This document shows, in pieces, positions 1 through 8,403 of a stretch of DNA of 8,403 bases. Location: contig JAUYSN010000463.1 in NCBI GenBank assembly GCA_030696235.1, forward strand, positions 1 to 8,403, given 5' to 3'. Every line of letters begins with the position of its first letter. The stretch's first letter is position 1. A program made the position numbers and the translations under genes. The notes under the pieces were generated by a model that did no database searches, was not told where the DNA came from, and saw nothing but the letters and a program-made list of their open reading frames with translations. The stretch is from Sulfuricella sp. GTDB lineage: Bacteria; Pseudomonadota; Gammaproteobacteria; Burkholderiales; Sulfuricellaceae.

Positions 1-2462
<2,462 letters not shown>

Positions 2463-2468
2463 CGAAAC

Positions 2469-2476
2469 ACCCCTTG
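2469..2476 (-). promoter_or_regulatory. Ribosome binding site of nifJ
   Basis: On the minus strand the sequence CAAGGGG precedes TGTTTCG and the ATG. The AGGGG core is a good Shine-Dalgarno match at normal spacing. It supports the start at 2462 over the second in-frame ATG five codons later. Confidence 0.75.
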
Positions 2477-2561
2477 AATTAAGACCTACGTTAAAGCATA
2501 GACAAAACTGGCGATGACATGTTCAAACTACCATGACTCGACAAGCCAGGCAATTTTTGCA

Positions 2562-2590
2562 ATGTTATCTAGGTAAGATGTCTTATACAA
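2562..2590 (-). promoter_or_regulatory. nifJ: Weak candidate sigma70 promoter for nifJ
   Basis: Reading the minus strand, TTGTAT (2590-2585) and TAACAT (2567-2562) are separated by 17 bases. They match the -35 and -10 consensus at 3 of 6 and 4 of 6 positions. The RNA would start near 2555 and have a leader of roughly 95 bases. No FNR palindrome and no -24/-12 sigma54 element could be recognised in the region. This is the best of several weak options and is not firm. Confidence 0.22.
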
Positions 2591-2613
2591 GTATCAATTG
2601 GATTAAAAACAGC

Positions 2614-2644
2614 AAAAAAAACCGCCGATAACGTGGGAGCGGCG
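2614..2644 (-). terminator. Possible weak intrinsic terminator using one REP arm
   Basis: On the minus strand CGCCG (2644-2640) can pair with CGGCG (2627-2623) across a 12-base loop, followed by one G and eight T (2621-2614). The short stem and long loop make it weak. It would stop transcription heading toward nifJ from the hrpA side, insulating nifJ from antisense readthrough. The stem competes with the stronger REP hairpin at 2639-2654. Confidence 0.25.
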
Positions 2645-2692
2645 CCCTCGCCGCGATTTGCAACCGCATCGCGCCGAGGGCGGCGCTCCTAC
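2633..2692. repeat. Paired REP element (BIME-like), two inverted units
   Basis: Two 25-base units face each other: 2633-2657 on the plus strand and 2692-2668 on the minus strand, with a 10-base spacer. Each begins with a GTGG or GTAG tetranucleotide, the head typical of REP sequences, followed by GAGCG and a hairpin. The first hairpin is GCGGCG-CCCT-CGCCGC (2639-2654), the second GCGCCG-AGGG-CGGCGC (2671-2686); both have perfect 6-bp stems. The units differ at only three positions, two of which form one swapped base pair. REP elements of this kind are moved by RAYT transposases encoded elsewhere in the genome (known biology); none is in this window. The unit structure is directly visible; the REP label rests on the GTAG head and architecture. 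Confidence 0.85.
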
Positions 2693-2750
2693 AGCGGTGT
2701 TTTGGCTCTAAATGGGTAATCTGAGCTCAGAATGTGCAAATACCAAGGTG

Positions 2751-2756
2751 TATAAT
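2751..2756 (+). promoter_or_regulatory. hrpA: Perfect -10 box, probable hrpA promoter
   Basis: TATAAT preceded by GTG and followed by TCCCGC is a perfect -10 hexamer. No good -35 is found 16-18 bases upstream (CAGAAT at 17). If used, RNA starts near 2762, which lies downstream of the ATG at 2734 and so excludes it as the translation start. This favours the GTG at 2788. Confidence 0.5.
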
Positions 2757-2787
2757 TCCCGCTACGCCAGCTTACCCGCAAACCGCC

Positions 2788-5700
2788 GTGCAACAAACAC
2801 TCCGAACCCTCGCCGCCGCGCTTCCCGATTGCATGATCGCCGACCGCCACGCCTTCCGGCGGCAACTCGACAAGCTGCGCGCCCTGGCCGCCGCCGGCAA
2901 AACGCTGGACGCCCCTCTGCAGCAGCTGGAAAGCGCCATAACGCGCTCGGCCGGGCGGCTGAAGCAACGGCTGGAGCGCCTGCCTGTTCCCACCTACCCC
3001 GAAGAGCTGCCGGTCTCGGGCAGGCGCGATGACATCGCCGCCGCCATCGCCGCCAACCAGGTGGTCATCGTCTGCGGCGAAACCGGCTCGGGCAAGACCA
3101 CGCAGCTGCCGAAAATCTGCCTGGAACTCAAGCGCGGCGCTGCCGGCCTGATCGGCCACACCCAGCCGCGCCGCATCGCCGCCCGCACCGTGGCTTCGCG
3201 CATTTCAAGCGAGCTCAAATCGCCCCTCGGCCAGGTAGTAGGCTACAAGGTGCGCTTTTCCGACCACACCGGCCCGGACAGCTACATCAAGCTGATGACC
3301 GACGGCATCCTGCTGGCGGAAACCCAGAACGACCGCTTCCTTGCCGCCTACGACACGATCATCATCGACGAGGCGCACGAGCGCAGCCTCAATATCGACT
3401 TCCTGCTCGGCTACCTGAAGCAGATCCTGCCCAAGCGCCCCGACCTGAAAGTCATCGTCACCTCGGCCACCATCGACGCGGAGCGGTTTTCCCGGCACTT
3501 CGACGGCGCCCCGGTGATCGAGGTTTCGGGCCGCCTGTACCCGGTGGAAATTCGCTACCGGCCATTACATGTAGGTCGGAAAAGCGAAGCGCCTTCCGAC
3601 GTTTTGGCCACGAATGAGGATGCCGACCTTGAGGAAGCCATCCTCGATGCGGTGGACGAAGTATCGCGCACCGGCTCGGGAGACATCCTGATCTTCCTCC
3701 CCGGCGAACGCGAGATCCGCGACACCGCCGAGGCGCTGAGGAAACACCATCCTCCGGGCGCGGAAATCCTGCCGCTGTTCGCCCGCCTTTCCGCCGCCGA
3801 GCAGGAACGCGTGTTCAAGCCCGGCGGCGCGCGCCGCATCGTGCTCGCCACCAACGTGGCGGAAACCTCGCTCACCGTGCCCGGCATCCGCTACGTCATC
3901 GACCCCGGCTACGCCCGCCTGCTGCGCTACAGCTACCGCTCCAAGGTGGAGCGCCTGCAAGTCGAAAAAATCTCCCAGGCCTCCGCCAACCAGCGCGCCG
4001 GCCGTTGTGGCCGGGTAATGAGCGGAGTGTGCGTGCGGCTGTATGCGGAGGAGGATTTCACCACCCGCCCCGCCTTCACCGACCCGGAAATTCGCCGCAG
4101 CAACCTCGCCGCCGTGATTTTGCGGATGAAGGCGCTGGGCTTGGCCGAGATCGAGGACTTCCCGTTCCTCGAACCGCCCGATTCCCGCGCCATCGCCGAC
4201 GGCTTCAAGCTGCTGGAAGAACTCGGCGCGGTGGACGCGCAGCGCGCGCTGACCGAAACCGGCCGCCAGCTCGCCAAGTTCCCGATCGACCCACGCATCG
4301 GCCGCATGATCCTGGCGGCCAAGGCGGAAAACTGCCTGACCGAAGTGCTCATCATCGCCTCCGCTCTTTCCGTGCAGGACCCGCGCGACCGGCCGATGGA
4401 GCGCCAGCAGGCGGCGGACGACAAACACCGCCAGTTCCAGGACGACAATTCCGACTTCATCGGCTACCTCAAGCTGTGGGCGTTCTACGACGAGGCGCTG
4501 AAGCACAAGAAATCCAACCGCAAGCTGGTCGACCTGTGCCGCGAACATTACCTCTCCGCCACGCGTTTGCGCGAGTGGCGCGAAATCCACGGCCAGCTCC
4601 ACGCCCAGGTGGTCGAGATCGGCCTGCGCCCGAACCAGACCCCGGCCAGCTACGAGGAAATCCACCGCGCCCTGCTCGCCGGCCTGCTCGGCAACCTCGG
4701 CGTCAAGACCGAAACCCAGGAATACGCCGGGGCGCGGGAAATCAAGTTCCACCTCTTTCCCGGCTCGGTGATCTATAAAAAGGCGCCGAAATGGGTGATG
4801 GCGGCGGAGCTGACCGAAACCGCCAAACTCTACGCCCGCTGCGCCGCCAGGATCGAGCCGGAATGGGTGGAAAAGGTCGCCGCCCCGCTACTGCGCCGCC
4901 ACTACTTCGACCCCCACTGGGAAAAGAGCTCCGCCCAGGTGGCCGCCTACGAGCGCGTCAGCCTGTACGGCCTGACTCTGGTGCCGCGCCGCCGCGTCCA
5001 CTACGGCACCATCAACCCGCAAGAATCGCGCGAAATCTTTCTCCGCGGCGCACTGGTGGCGGGCGAATTCAACACCCGCGCCCCGTTCTTCGAACACAAC
5101 CGCAAGCTCGTCGCCGAAGTCGAAGAACTGGAACACAAGTCGCGCCGCCAGGACGTGCTGGTGGACGAGGAGCGCATTTACGCCTTCTACGACGCCCGCA
5201 TCCCGGAGGGCATCCACAACGGCGCCGATTTCGACAAATGGCGCCGCGGGGCGGAAGCCAAAGACAAGCGCCTGCTGTACATGAGCCGCGACGACCTGAT
5301 GCGCCACGGCGCCGAGGCGGTCACCGTCGAACTGTTTCCAGAAATCATAATCGTGGGCGAAACCGCCTGCCGCCTCAGCTACCGCTTCGAACCCGGCCAC
5401 CCGCTCGACGGCGTCACCCTCACCGTGCCGCTGCACCTCTTGAACCAGATGGATGCCAAGCGCTTCGACTGGCTGGTGCCGGGCATGATCCGAGAAAAGC
5501 TCACCGTGCTGGTCAAATCCCTGCCCAAGCGGCTGCGCAGCGCCTGCGTGCCGGTGCCGGATTTCGTTACCAAGGCGCTGGAAGCGATGACGCCCGGCCA
5601 GGGCTTGCTCACTGAATCCCTCGCCGCATTCATCCGCAAAAAAACCGGTCAGGAAGTTCCCCCGGACACCTGGAAGGAAACCGACCTGCCGCCGCACCTG

Positions 5701-6687
5701 CGTATGAATTTCAAGGTGGTGGATGAGGCCGGCGCCGAAATGGCCTCCGGCCGCGACCTCGCCGCGCTCAAGGAAAAACTCGGCCAGGCCGCGCGCCTCA
5801 CCTTCGCCAAAACGCCGGAACTCGACATCGAGAAGGAAGGCCTGACCAACTGGGACTTCGGCGACCTGCCGGAAAAGATCGCCTTCACCCGCGGCGGCCA
5901 GCAACTCACCGGCTACCCGGCGCTGGAAGACGACGGCGATTCGGTCTCGATCCGCCTGTTCGACACCCCCGAAGCGGCGCAAGCCGCCATGCGCGCCGGA
6001 GTGCGCCGGCTGCTGCGGCTCGCCCTCAACCCGCAGATGAAGCAGCTGGAAAAAAGCCTGCCCGGCTTCACCCAGACCGCCCTGCAACTGCGCGCCATCG
6101 CCTCCCCCGACGACCTCAAAGAGGATTTGCTCACCGCCATCACCGACCGCGCCTTCATCGGCGACGACAAGCTGCCCCGCACCACCAAGGCCTTCGCCAC
6201 CCAGAAAGACCGCGCCCGCACCCGCCTCGCCGCCGTATCGGACGCCGCCTGCCGCATCCTTGCCACCATCGCCGCCGACTACCAGGCGATACAGGCCAGG
6301 CTCGCCGCCAAACCGCCCGGCAACGTCGCCGCCGACATCCGCGAGCAGCTCGCCAACCTGGTCTACAAAGGCTTTCTCACCGCCACCCCGTGGGAGCAGT
6401 TGCAGCACCTGCCGCGTTACCTCAAGGCCACCGTGCGCCGACTGGAAAAGCTCTCCGGCGCGGTCGAGCGCGACGCCAAATGGACGGCGGCCATCCGCGA
6501 ACTGTGGCAGGATTACCAGAAGCGGCTGGAGAAGCACCGCAAGGAAGGGATCAGCGACCCGGAGCTGGACAAATTCCGCTGGATGATCGAGGAATTGCGG
6601 GTGTCGATGTTTGCGCAGGAGTTGAAGACGCCTTATCCGGTATCAGTCAAAAGGCTGCAGAAGGCTTGGGAAGGGGTGAAGACGTAA
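2788..6687 (+). CDS. hrpA: ATP-dependent RNA helicase HrpA, DEAH-box
   Basis: HrpA is a cytoplasmic DEAH-box 3'-5' RNA helicase, linked in E. coli to fimbrial mRNA processing and to rescue of stalled or collided ribosomes (known of the family). From the GTG at 2788 the protein has 1299 residues, matching the roughly 1300 of E. coli HrpA. Helicase motifs seen: Walker A GETGSGKTT at 97, HTQPRR (motif Ia), DEAH at 194, SAT at 226, ATNVAETSLTVPG (motif V), QRAGRCGR at 402 (motif VI). The HA2 and OB-fold regions follow to about 690, then the long DUF3418-type C-terminal region to the end, giving the HrpA rather than HrpB architecture. The frame stays open upstream to an ATG at 2734 (1317 residues), but a TATAAT box lies between the two starts, and homology begins around QTLRTLAAALPD. 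No clear Shine-Dalgarno precedes either. A REP-like palindrome encodes residues 262-271. It converges with the next gene. Confidence 0.95.
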   Translation: MQQTLRTLAAALPDCMIADRHAFRRQLDKLRALAAAGKTLDAPLQQLESAITRSAGRLKQRLERLPVPTYPEELPVSGRRDDIAAAIAANQVVIVCGETGSGKTTQLPKICLELKRGAAGLIGHTQPRRIAARTVASRISSELKSPLGQVVGYKVRFSDHTGPDSYIKLMTDGILLAETQNDRFLAAYDTIIIDEAHERSLNIDFLLGYLKQILPKRPDLKVIVTSATIDAERFSRHFDGAPVIEVSGRLYPVEIRYRPLHVGRKSEAPSDVLATNEDADLEEAILDAVDEVSRTGSGDILIFLPGEREIRDTAEALRKHHPPGAEILPLFARLSAAEQERVFKPGGARRIVLATNVAETSLTVPGIRYVIDPGYARLLRYSYRSKVERLQVEKISQASANQRAGRCGRVMSGVCVRLYAEEDFTTRPAFTDPEIRRSNLAAVILRMKALGLAEIEDFPFLEPPDSRAIADGFKLLEELGAVDAQRALTETGRQLAKFPIDPRIGRMILAAKAENCLTEVLIIASALSVQDPRDRPMERQQAADDKHRQFQDDNSDFIGYLKLWAFYDEALKHKKSNRKLVDLCREHYLSATRLREWREIHGQLHAQVVEIGLRPNQTPASYEEIHRALLAGLLGNLGVKTETQEYAGAREIKFHLFPGSVIYKKAPKWVMAAELTETAKLYARCAARIEPEWVEKVAAPLLRRHYFDPHWEKSSAQVAAYERVSLYGLTLVPRRRVHYGTINPQESREIFLRGALVAGEFNTRAPFFEHNRKLVAEVEELEHKSRRQDVLVDEERIYAFYDARIPEGIHNGADFDKWRRGAEAKDKRLLYMSRDDLMRHGAEAVTVELFPEIIIVGETACRLSYRFEPGHPLDGVTLTVPLHLLNQMDAKRFDWLVPGMIREKLTVLVKSLPKRLRSACVPVPDFVTKALEAMTPGQGLLTESLAAFIRKKTGQEVPPDTWKETDLPPHLRMNFKVVDEAGAEMASGRDLAALKEKLGQAARLTFAKTPELDIEKEGLTNWDFGDLPEKIAFTRGGQQLTGYPALEDDGDSVSIRLFDTPEAAQAAMRAGVRRLLRLALNPQMKQLEKSLPGFTQTALQLRAIASPDDLKEDLLTAITDRAFIGDDKLPRTTKAFATQKDRARTRLAAVSDAACRILATIAADYQAIQARLAAKPPGNVAADIREQLANLVYKGFLTATPWEQLQHLPRYLKATVRRLEKLSGAVERDAKWTAAIRELWQDYQKRLEKHRKEGISDPELDKFRWMIEELRVSMFAQELKTPYPVSVKRLQKAWEGVKT
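3571..3600 (+). repeat. REP-like palindrome inside the hrpA reading frame
   Basis: The unit starts with GTAG (3571-3574) and continues as a 26-base imperfect palindrome (3575-3600) whose outer arms GTCGGAA and TTCCGAC pair perfectly over 7 bp around an AAGCGAAGCGCC centre. It spans exactly ten codons, in frame, encoding VGRKSEAPSD between RYRPL and the conserved AILDAVDE segment. As I recall, GTAGGTCGG...CCGAC palindromes are common dispersed intergenic repeats in beta- and gammaproteobacteria. Its sequence is unrelated to the hairpin of the REP pair at 2633-2692, so it belongs to a different repeat class. Confidence 0.75.
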
Positions 6688-6770
6688 CCCCCTCCCCGGG
6701 TCCTGCTTATCCCGCTCTTACTTTTTCTGAAAGCGGTGGATGTAGTCGATCAGCGGCATACACTGGAAAC

Positions 6771-6803
6771 AAGCCCTTCGACAAGAATCTCAGGGCGAAC
6801 GGA
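6771..6803 (-). repeat. Degenerate dispersed palindromic repeat ('FALSLSKG' type)
   Basis: AAGCCCTTCGACAAG followed by AAT and CTCAGGGCGAACGG closely matches the abundant proteobacterial intergenic repeat whose minus-strand spurious translation reads NPFALSLSKG. Here the minus-strand reading is NPFALRFLSKG because of three extra bases (AAT). GCCCT (6773-6777) still pairs with AGGGC (6792-6796). The repeat class is recognised from memory. Confidence 0.6.
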
Positions 6804-6810
6804 TTCTGGC

Positions 6811-6839
6811 AAACCCAACCTAACGAGCAATCTGGGTTT
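6811..6839. repeat. Inverted repeat between convergent hrpA and ATPase genes
   Basis: AAACCCA (6811-6817) and TGGGTTT (6833-6839) form a perfect 7-bp stem with a 15-base loop, just past the stop of the minus-strand ATPase gene. There is no T-run on either strand, so it is not a textbook terminator. The minus-strand motif TAGGTTGGGTTT resembles another common dispersed repeat. With the neighbouring element it may form one composite repeat of roughly 70 bases (6771-6839) that also acts as a shared 3' end. Confidence 0.5.
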
Positions 6840-6851
6840 ACATGGGGTGGC

Positions 6852-8294
6852 TCATGCGTCCATATCGACAAAATAATTTGCGGCTGCGGCATCAATGGTT
6901 TCAGGCGTCAATTCCGGGCGCGTTTTCATGAACCTGGCCCGGTCTATGATATGTTCCACCAAGTCGCGGGGATGGCTGCCAACCAGCGGTCGTTTGGCTT
7001 GCCGGTAATAGGTCTCCACCAGGTAATTCGCCGCATCATCGTCATAGGCTATCCCCTGTAGTTCAAGAACGCGCCTGAGAATTTCATAGAACTGCGCTTC
7101 GGTCTGGTAGTTGATGCGTATCTTGTGCCGGATGCGGCGCAAGAATGCCTCGTCCACCAATTCACTCGGTTTCAGGTTGGTGCAGAAAACCGTGACCTGG
7201 TCAAAGGGAATCTCGAATTTTTTGCCGGTGTGCAATGAAAGAAAGTCGGTGCCCCGCTCCAGCGGGACAATCCAGCGGTTCAGCAATTGGCGTGGCGGCA
7301 CCATTTGTCGACCGAAGTCGTCCAGGATAAAAAAACCATTCGCGGCCTTCATGTGGATGGGCGCTTCATAAAATTTGGTTACCGGATCAAAGTCCAGGTC
7401 CAGCGATTCCAGCGTCAACTCACCACCCACCATGGCAACCGGGCGGCGGCACAAGCGCCAGCGCGGATCGTACTTGACCCTTGATTCCAGATCCAGCTGA
7501 GAGCTGTCTTCGCCGCCGCCATCCGCGGCAATGTGGACGGCCGGGTCGAACAGCCGGATGACTTGGCCGCCGACCTCGACCGCATAGGGAATGAAAACCT
7601 CGGTGGTGAGCGCCCGCGCCAGGCTCTCCGAGATGCTGGATTTTCCCGTGCCGGGCGGGCCATAAATAAAAATTGAGCGGCCGGAGTTAAAGGCGGGGCC
7701 GAGTTGGTGGAGCAGATCGTCATCCACCACCAGATGGCTGAGCGCATGGCGCACCCAGTTCTCATCAATCTCGATCTGGCGCACGGTCTGATGTGCGGTC
7801 ATGATATTGTAGAGTTGGAGCGGAACGGGTGCAGGCCCGGCATACTGGGACTGATTCAATGCCTCATCGGCACGCTGCCGCCCCTGCCCTGTCAATTCGA
7901 AGACATGCGTCGCACGGTTGTACCCCGCGGCACTTCGGATGGCAACAAGGCCATCGCTCCGCGCCGATTCCGTCAGTTCGTCCACAACGCTCATGAGCAG
8001 GCACATGTTTTTGCTCATAGGGCCAAGAGAAAATGTGCCGCCATCGAAATAGGCGATCTTCAGCAACAGATCGGTCAGGAACGTTCCGCCCAAACCGGTC
8101 TGATCGATCTTGAGCGGAACAGGCGGGACCGAATTAAAGAACTGCTTCAGTTCAGCGGGAGAAATATACTCCAGAGCCACCAGCGAATCGCCCAGGCGCC
8201 CCCCGTGCTGTTTCTGGTGGGTTAGCGCCTTATTGAGCTGCGCCATGGAGATGATGCCTTCGCGAACCAGCAGTTCACCAATGGTAGAAGCCAT
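6852..8294 (-). CDS. AAA+ ATPase with N-terminal GspE/MshEN-like domain
   Basis: The protein has 480 residues, with no signal peptide or membrane segment. Residues 4-54 form two tandem half-motifs (IGELLVREGIISMAQL..ALTHQ and RLGDSLVALEYISPAEL) like the N-terminal domain of GspE/PilB ATPases, where MshEN versions bind cyclic di-GMP. Residues 66-145 look like a winged helix (TGLGGTFLTDLLLK, later FELTGQGRQRA); then GPAPVPL. The ATPase module shows Walker A GPPGTGKS (212-219), Walker B FFILDD (321-326), sensor-1-like N373, a probable arginine finger in FLRRIR (384-389) and sensor-2-like HPRD (441-444). It lacks the GspE secretion-ATPase core, so it is a MoxR/CDC48-like AAA+ module and not a pilus motor. 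I know no characterised function; a regulatory or remodelling role is a guess. The start at 8294 has GAGGGA just upstream; the frame is open to an ATG at 8342, but that adds 16 residues across a hairpin and lacks a comparable site. It is transcribed toward hrpA. Confidence 0.85.
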   Translation of the reverse strand: MASTIGELLVREGIISMAQLNKALTHQKQHGGRLGDSLVALEYISPAELKQFFNSVPPVPLKIDQTGLGGTFLTDLLLKIAYFDGGTFSLGPMSKNMCLLMSVVDELTESARSDGLVAIRSAAGYNRATHVFELTGQGRQRADEALNQSQYAGPAPVPLQLYNIMTAHQTVRQIEIDENWVRHALSHLVVDDDLLHQLGPAFNSGRSIFIYGPPGTGKSSISESLARALTTEVFIPYAVEVGGQVIRLFDPAVHIAADGGGEDSSQLDLESRVKYDPRWRLCRRPVAMVGGELTLESLDLDFDPVTKFYEAPIHMKAANGFFILDDFGRQMVPPRQLLNRWIVPLERGTDFLSLHTGKKFEIPFDQVTVFCTNLKPSELVDEAFLRRIRHKIRINYQTEAQFYEILRRVLELQGIAYDDDAANYLVETYYRQAKRPLVGSHPRDLVEHIIDRARFMKTRPELTPETIDAAAANYFVDMDA

Positions 8295-8298
8295 GATT

Positions 8299-8304
8299 TC
8301 CCTC
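8299..8304 (-). promoter_or_regulatory. Ribosome binding site of the AAA+ ATPase gene
   Basis: The minus strand reads GAGGGA, then AATC, then ATG. This strong Shine-Dalgarno match fixes the start at 8294 in preference to the in-frame ATG at 8342. Confidence 0.75.
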
Positions 8305-8331
8305 GCATAAAAATGTATCGGCCATGTGTTT

Positions 8332-8358
8332 CCATGCCTCAAGGTAAAGAAGGCATGG
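8332..8358 (-). other. Perfect 8-bp hairpin in the ATPase leader
   Basis: CCATGCCT (8332-8339) and AGGCATGG (8351-8358) pair perfectly around an 11-base loop, about 30 bases upstream of the Shine-Dalgarno. It may be an RNA leader element or a protein-binding operator; the sequence alone does not decide. A weak promoter-like pair (TTGAGG at 8342-8337, GATACA at 8319-8314, 17 apart) would place it around the -35, which suits an operator. Confidence 0.4.
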
Positions 8359-8359
8359 T

Positions 8360-8376
8360 CCGGGTTGGGAACCCGG
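8360..8376 (-). other. Perfect 7-bp GC-rich hairpin upstream of the ATPase gene
   Basis: CCGGGTT (8360-8366) and AACCCGG (8370-8376) pair perfectly around a GGG loop (CCC on the minus strand). No T-run follows on either strand within the visible sequence, so it is a poor intrinsic terminator. It could end an unseen upstream minus-strand gene, or be part of a structured leader together with the adjacent 8-bp hairpin. Confidence 0.45.
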
Positions 8377-8403
8377 CAGCCGAAACGGTTTCTTTGTATT
8401 AGC

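Larger units (their letters stand above)
2463..2787. other. Divergent intergenic region between nifJ and hrpA
   Basis: These 325 bases separate two divergent genes and contain no credible small gene. The half next to nifJ (2463-2625) is clearly more AT-rich than the flanking genes, as expected of a promoter region. The half next to hrpA contains the paired REP element, then a TATAAT box. Both genes need a promoter here, since each is the first visible gene in its direction. Confidence 0.8.
8295..8403. other. Non-coding leader region at the right edge
   Basis: These 109 bases upstream of the ATPase gene contain no gene I can support. They hold the two hairpins and the Shine-Dalgarno described separately. 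The gene beyond the edge is unknown, so whether the ATPase starts an operon or sits inside one cannot be judged. Confidence 0.6.

Noticed and set aside
2463..2625. FNR or sigma54 control of nifJ
   Set aside because: One TTGAT half-site exists at the minus-strand TTGATACTTG, but its partner half does not match, and no -24/-12 element was found.
4888..6537. Long minus-strand open frame of 549 codons opposite hrpA, with another at 3565-4752
   Set aside because: Both are antisense shadows in GC-rich coding sequence, low in complexity and without domains; the plus strand encodes conserved HrpA throughout.
6712..6736. Terminator of hrpA from CCGCT...AGCGG
   Set aside because: The stem is only 5 bp with a 15-base loop and no T-run after it on either strand.
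8295..8342. N-terminal extension of the ATPase to the ATG at 8342
   Set aside because: The extra 16 residues resemble nothing conserved and overlap a perfect hairpin, while the ATG at 8294 has a strong Shine-Dalgarno.
8360..8403. Cyclic di-GMP class I riboswitch 3' end, from the minus-strand motifs CAAAG and GGCTGCCGGGTT
   Set aside because: The spacing between the two motifs is about 12 bases, too short for the P3 stem with its tetraloop receptor, and the expected GACG before CAAAG is absent. The rest would lie outside the window. Running the RF01051 covariance model on an extended sequence would settle it; a significant hit would reverse this rejection.

Overview
The window holds three protein genes of a GC-rich bacterium, probably a betaproteobacterium. 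That placement rests on the HrpA and PFOR sequence types, the high GC, and GTAG-headed and 'FALSLSKG'-type dispersed palindromic repeats; it is inference, because no phylogenetic marker is present. No RNA gene, insertion sequence, CRISPR array or phage gene was seen.

Layout: (1) 1-2462, minus strand: nifJ, pyruvate:ferredoxin/flavodoxin oxidoreductase. The first 820 codons are present and the C-terminal thiamine-diphosphate domain runs off the left edge. (2) 2463-2787: a divergent intergenic region with a two-unit REP-type element (BIME-like), an A8/T8 tract and a TATAAT box. (3) about 2788-6687, plus strand: hrpA, a DEAH-box RNA helicase of full length. A REP-like palindrome of exactly ten codons lies inside its reading frame. 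(4) 6688-6851: a short gap between convergent genes, made mostly of degenerate dispersed repeats. (5) 6852-8294, minus strand: an AAA+ ATPase with an N-terminal GspE/MshEN-type domain and a probable winged-helix middle region. (6) 8295-8403: its upstream leader, with two perfect hairpins and a clear Shine-Dalgarno sequence.

The three genes do not form one operon: nifJ and hrpA diverge, and hrpA and the ATPase gene converge. NifJ is central redox metabolism (pyruvate to acetyl-CoA with reduced ferredoxin or flavodoxin). HrpA is RNA/ribosome quality control. The ATPase has no function I can name.

The points most worth a second look are the REP unit domesticated in frame inside hrpA, the compensatory base-pair change between the two REP units upstream of it, and the ATPase's unusual domain order with its structured leader. 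I did not find convincing evidence of a wholly new multi-gene system.
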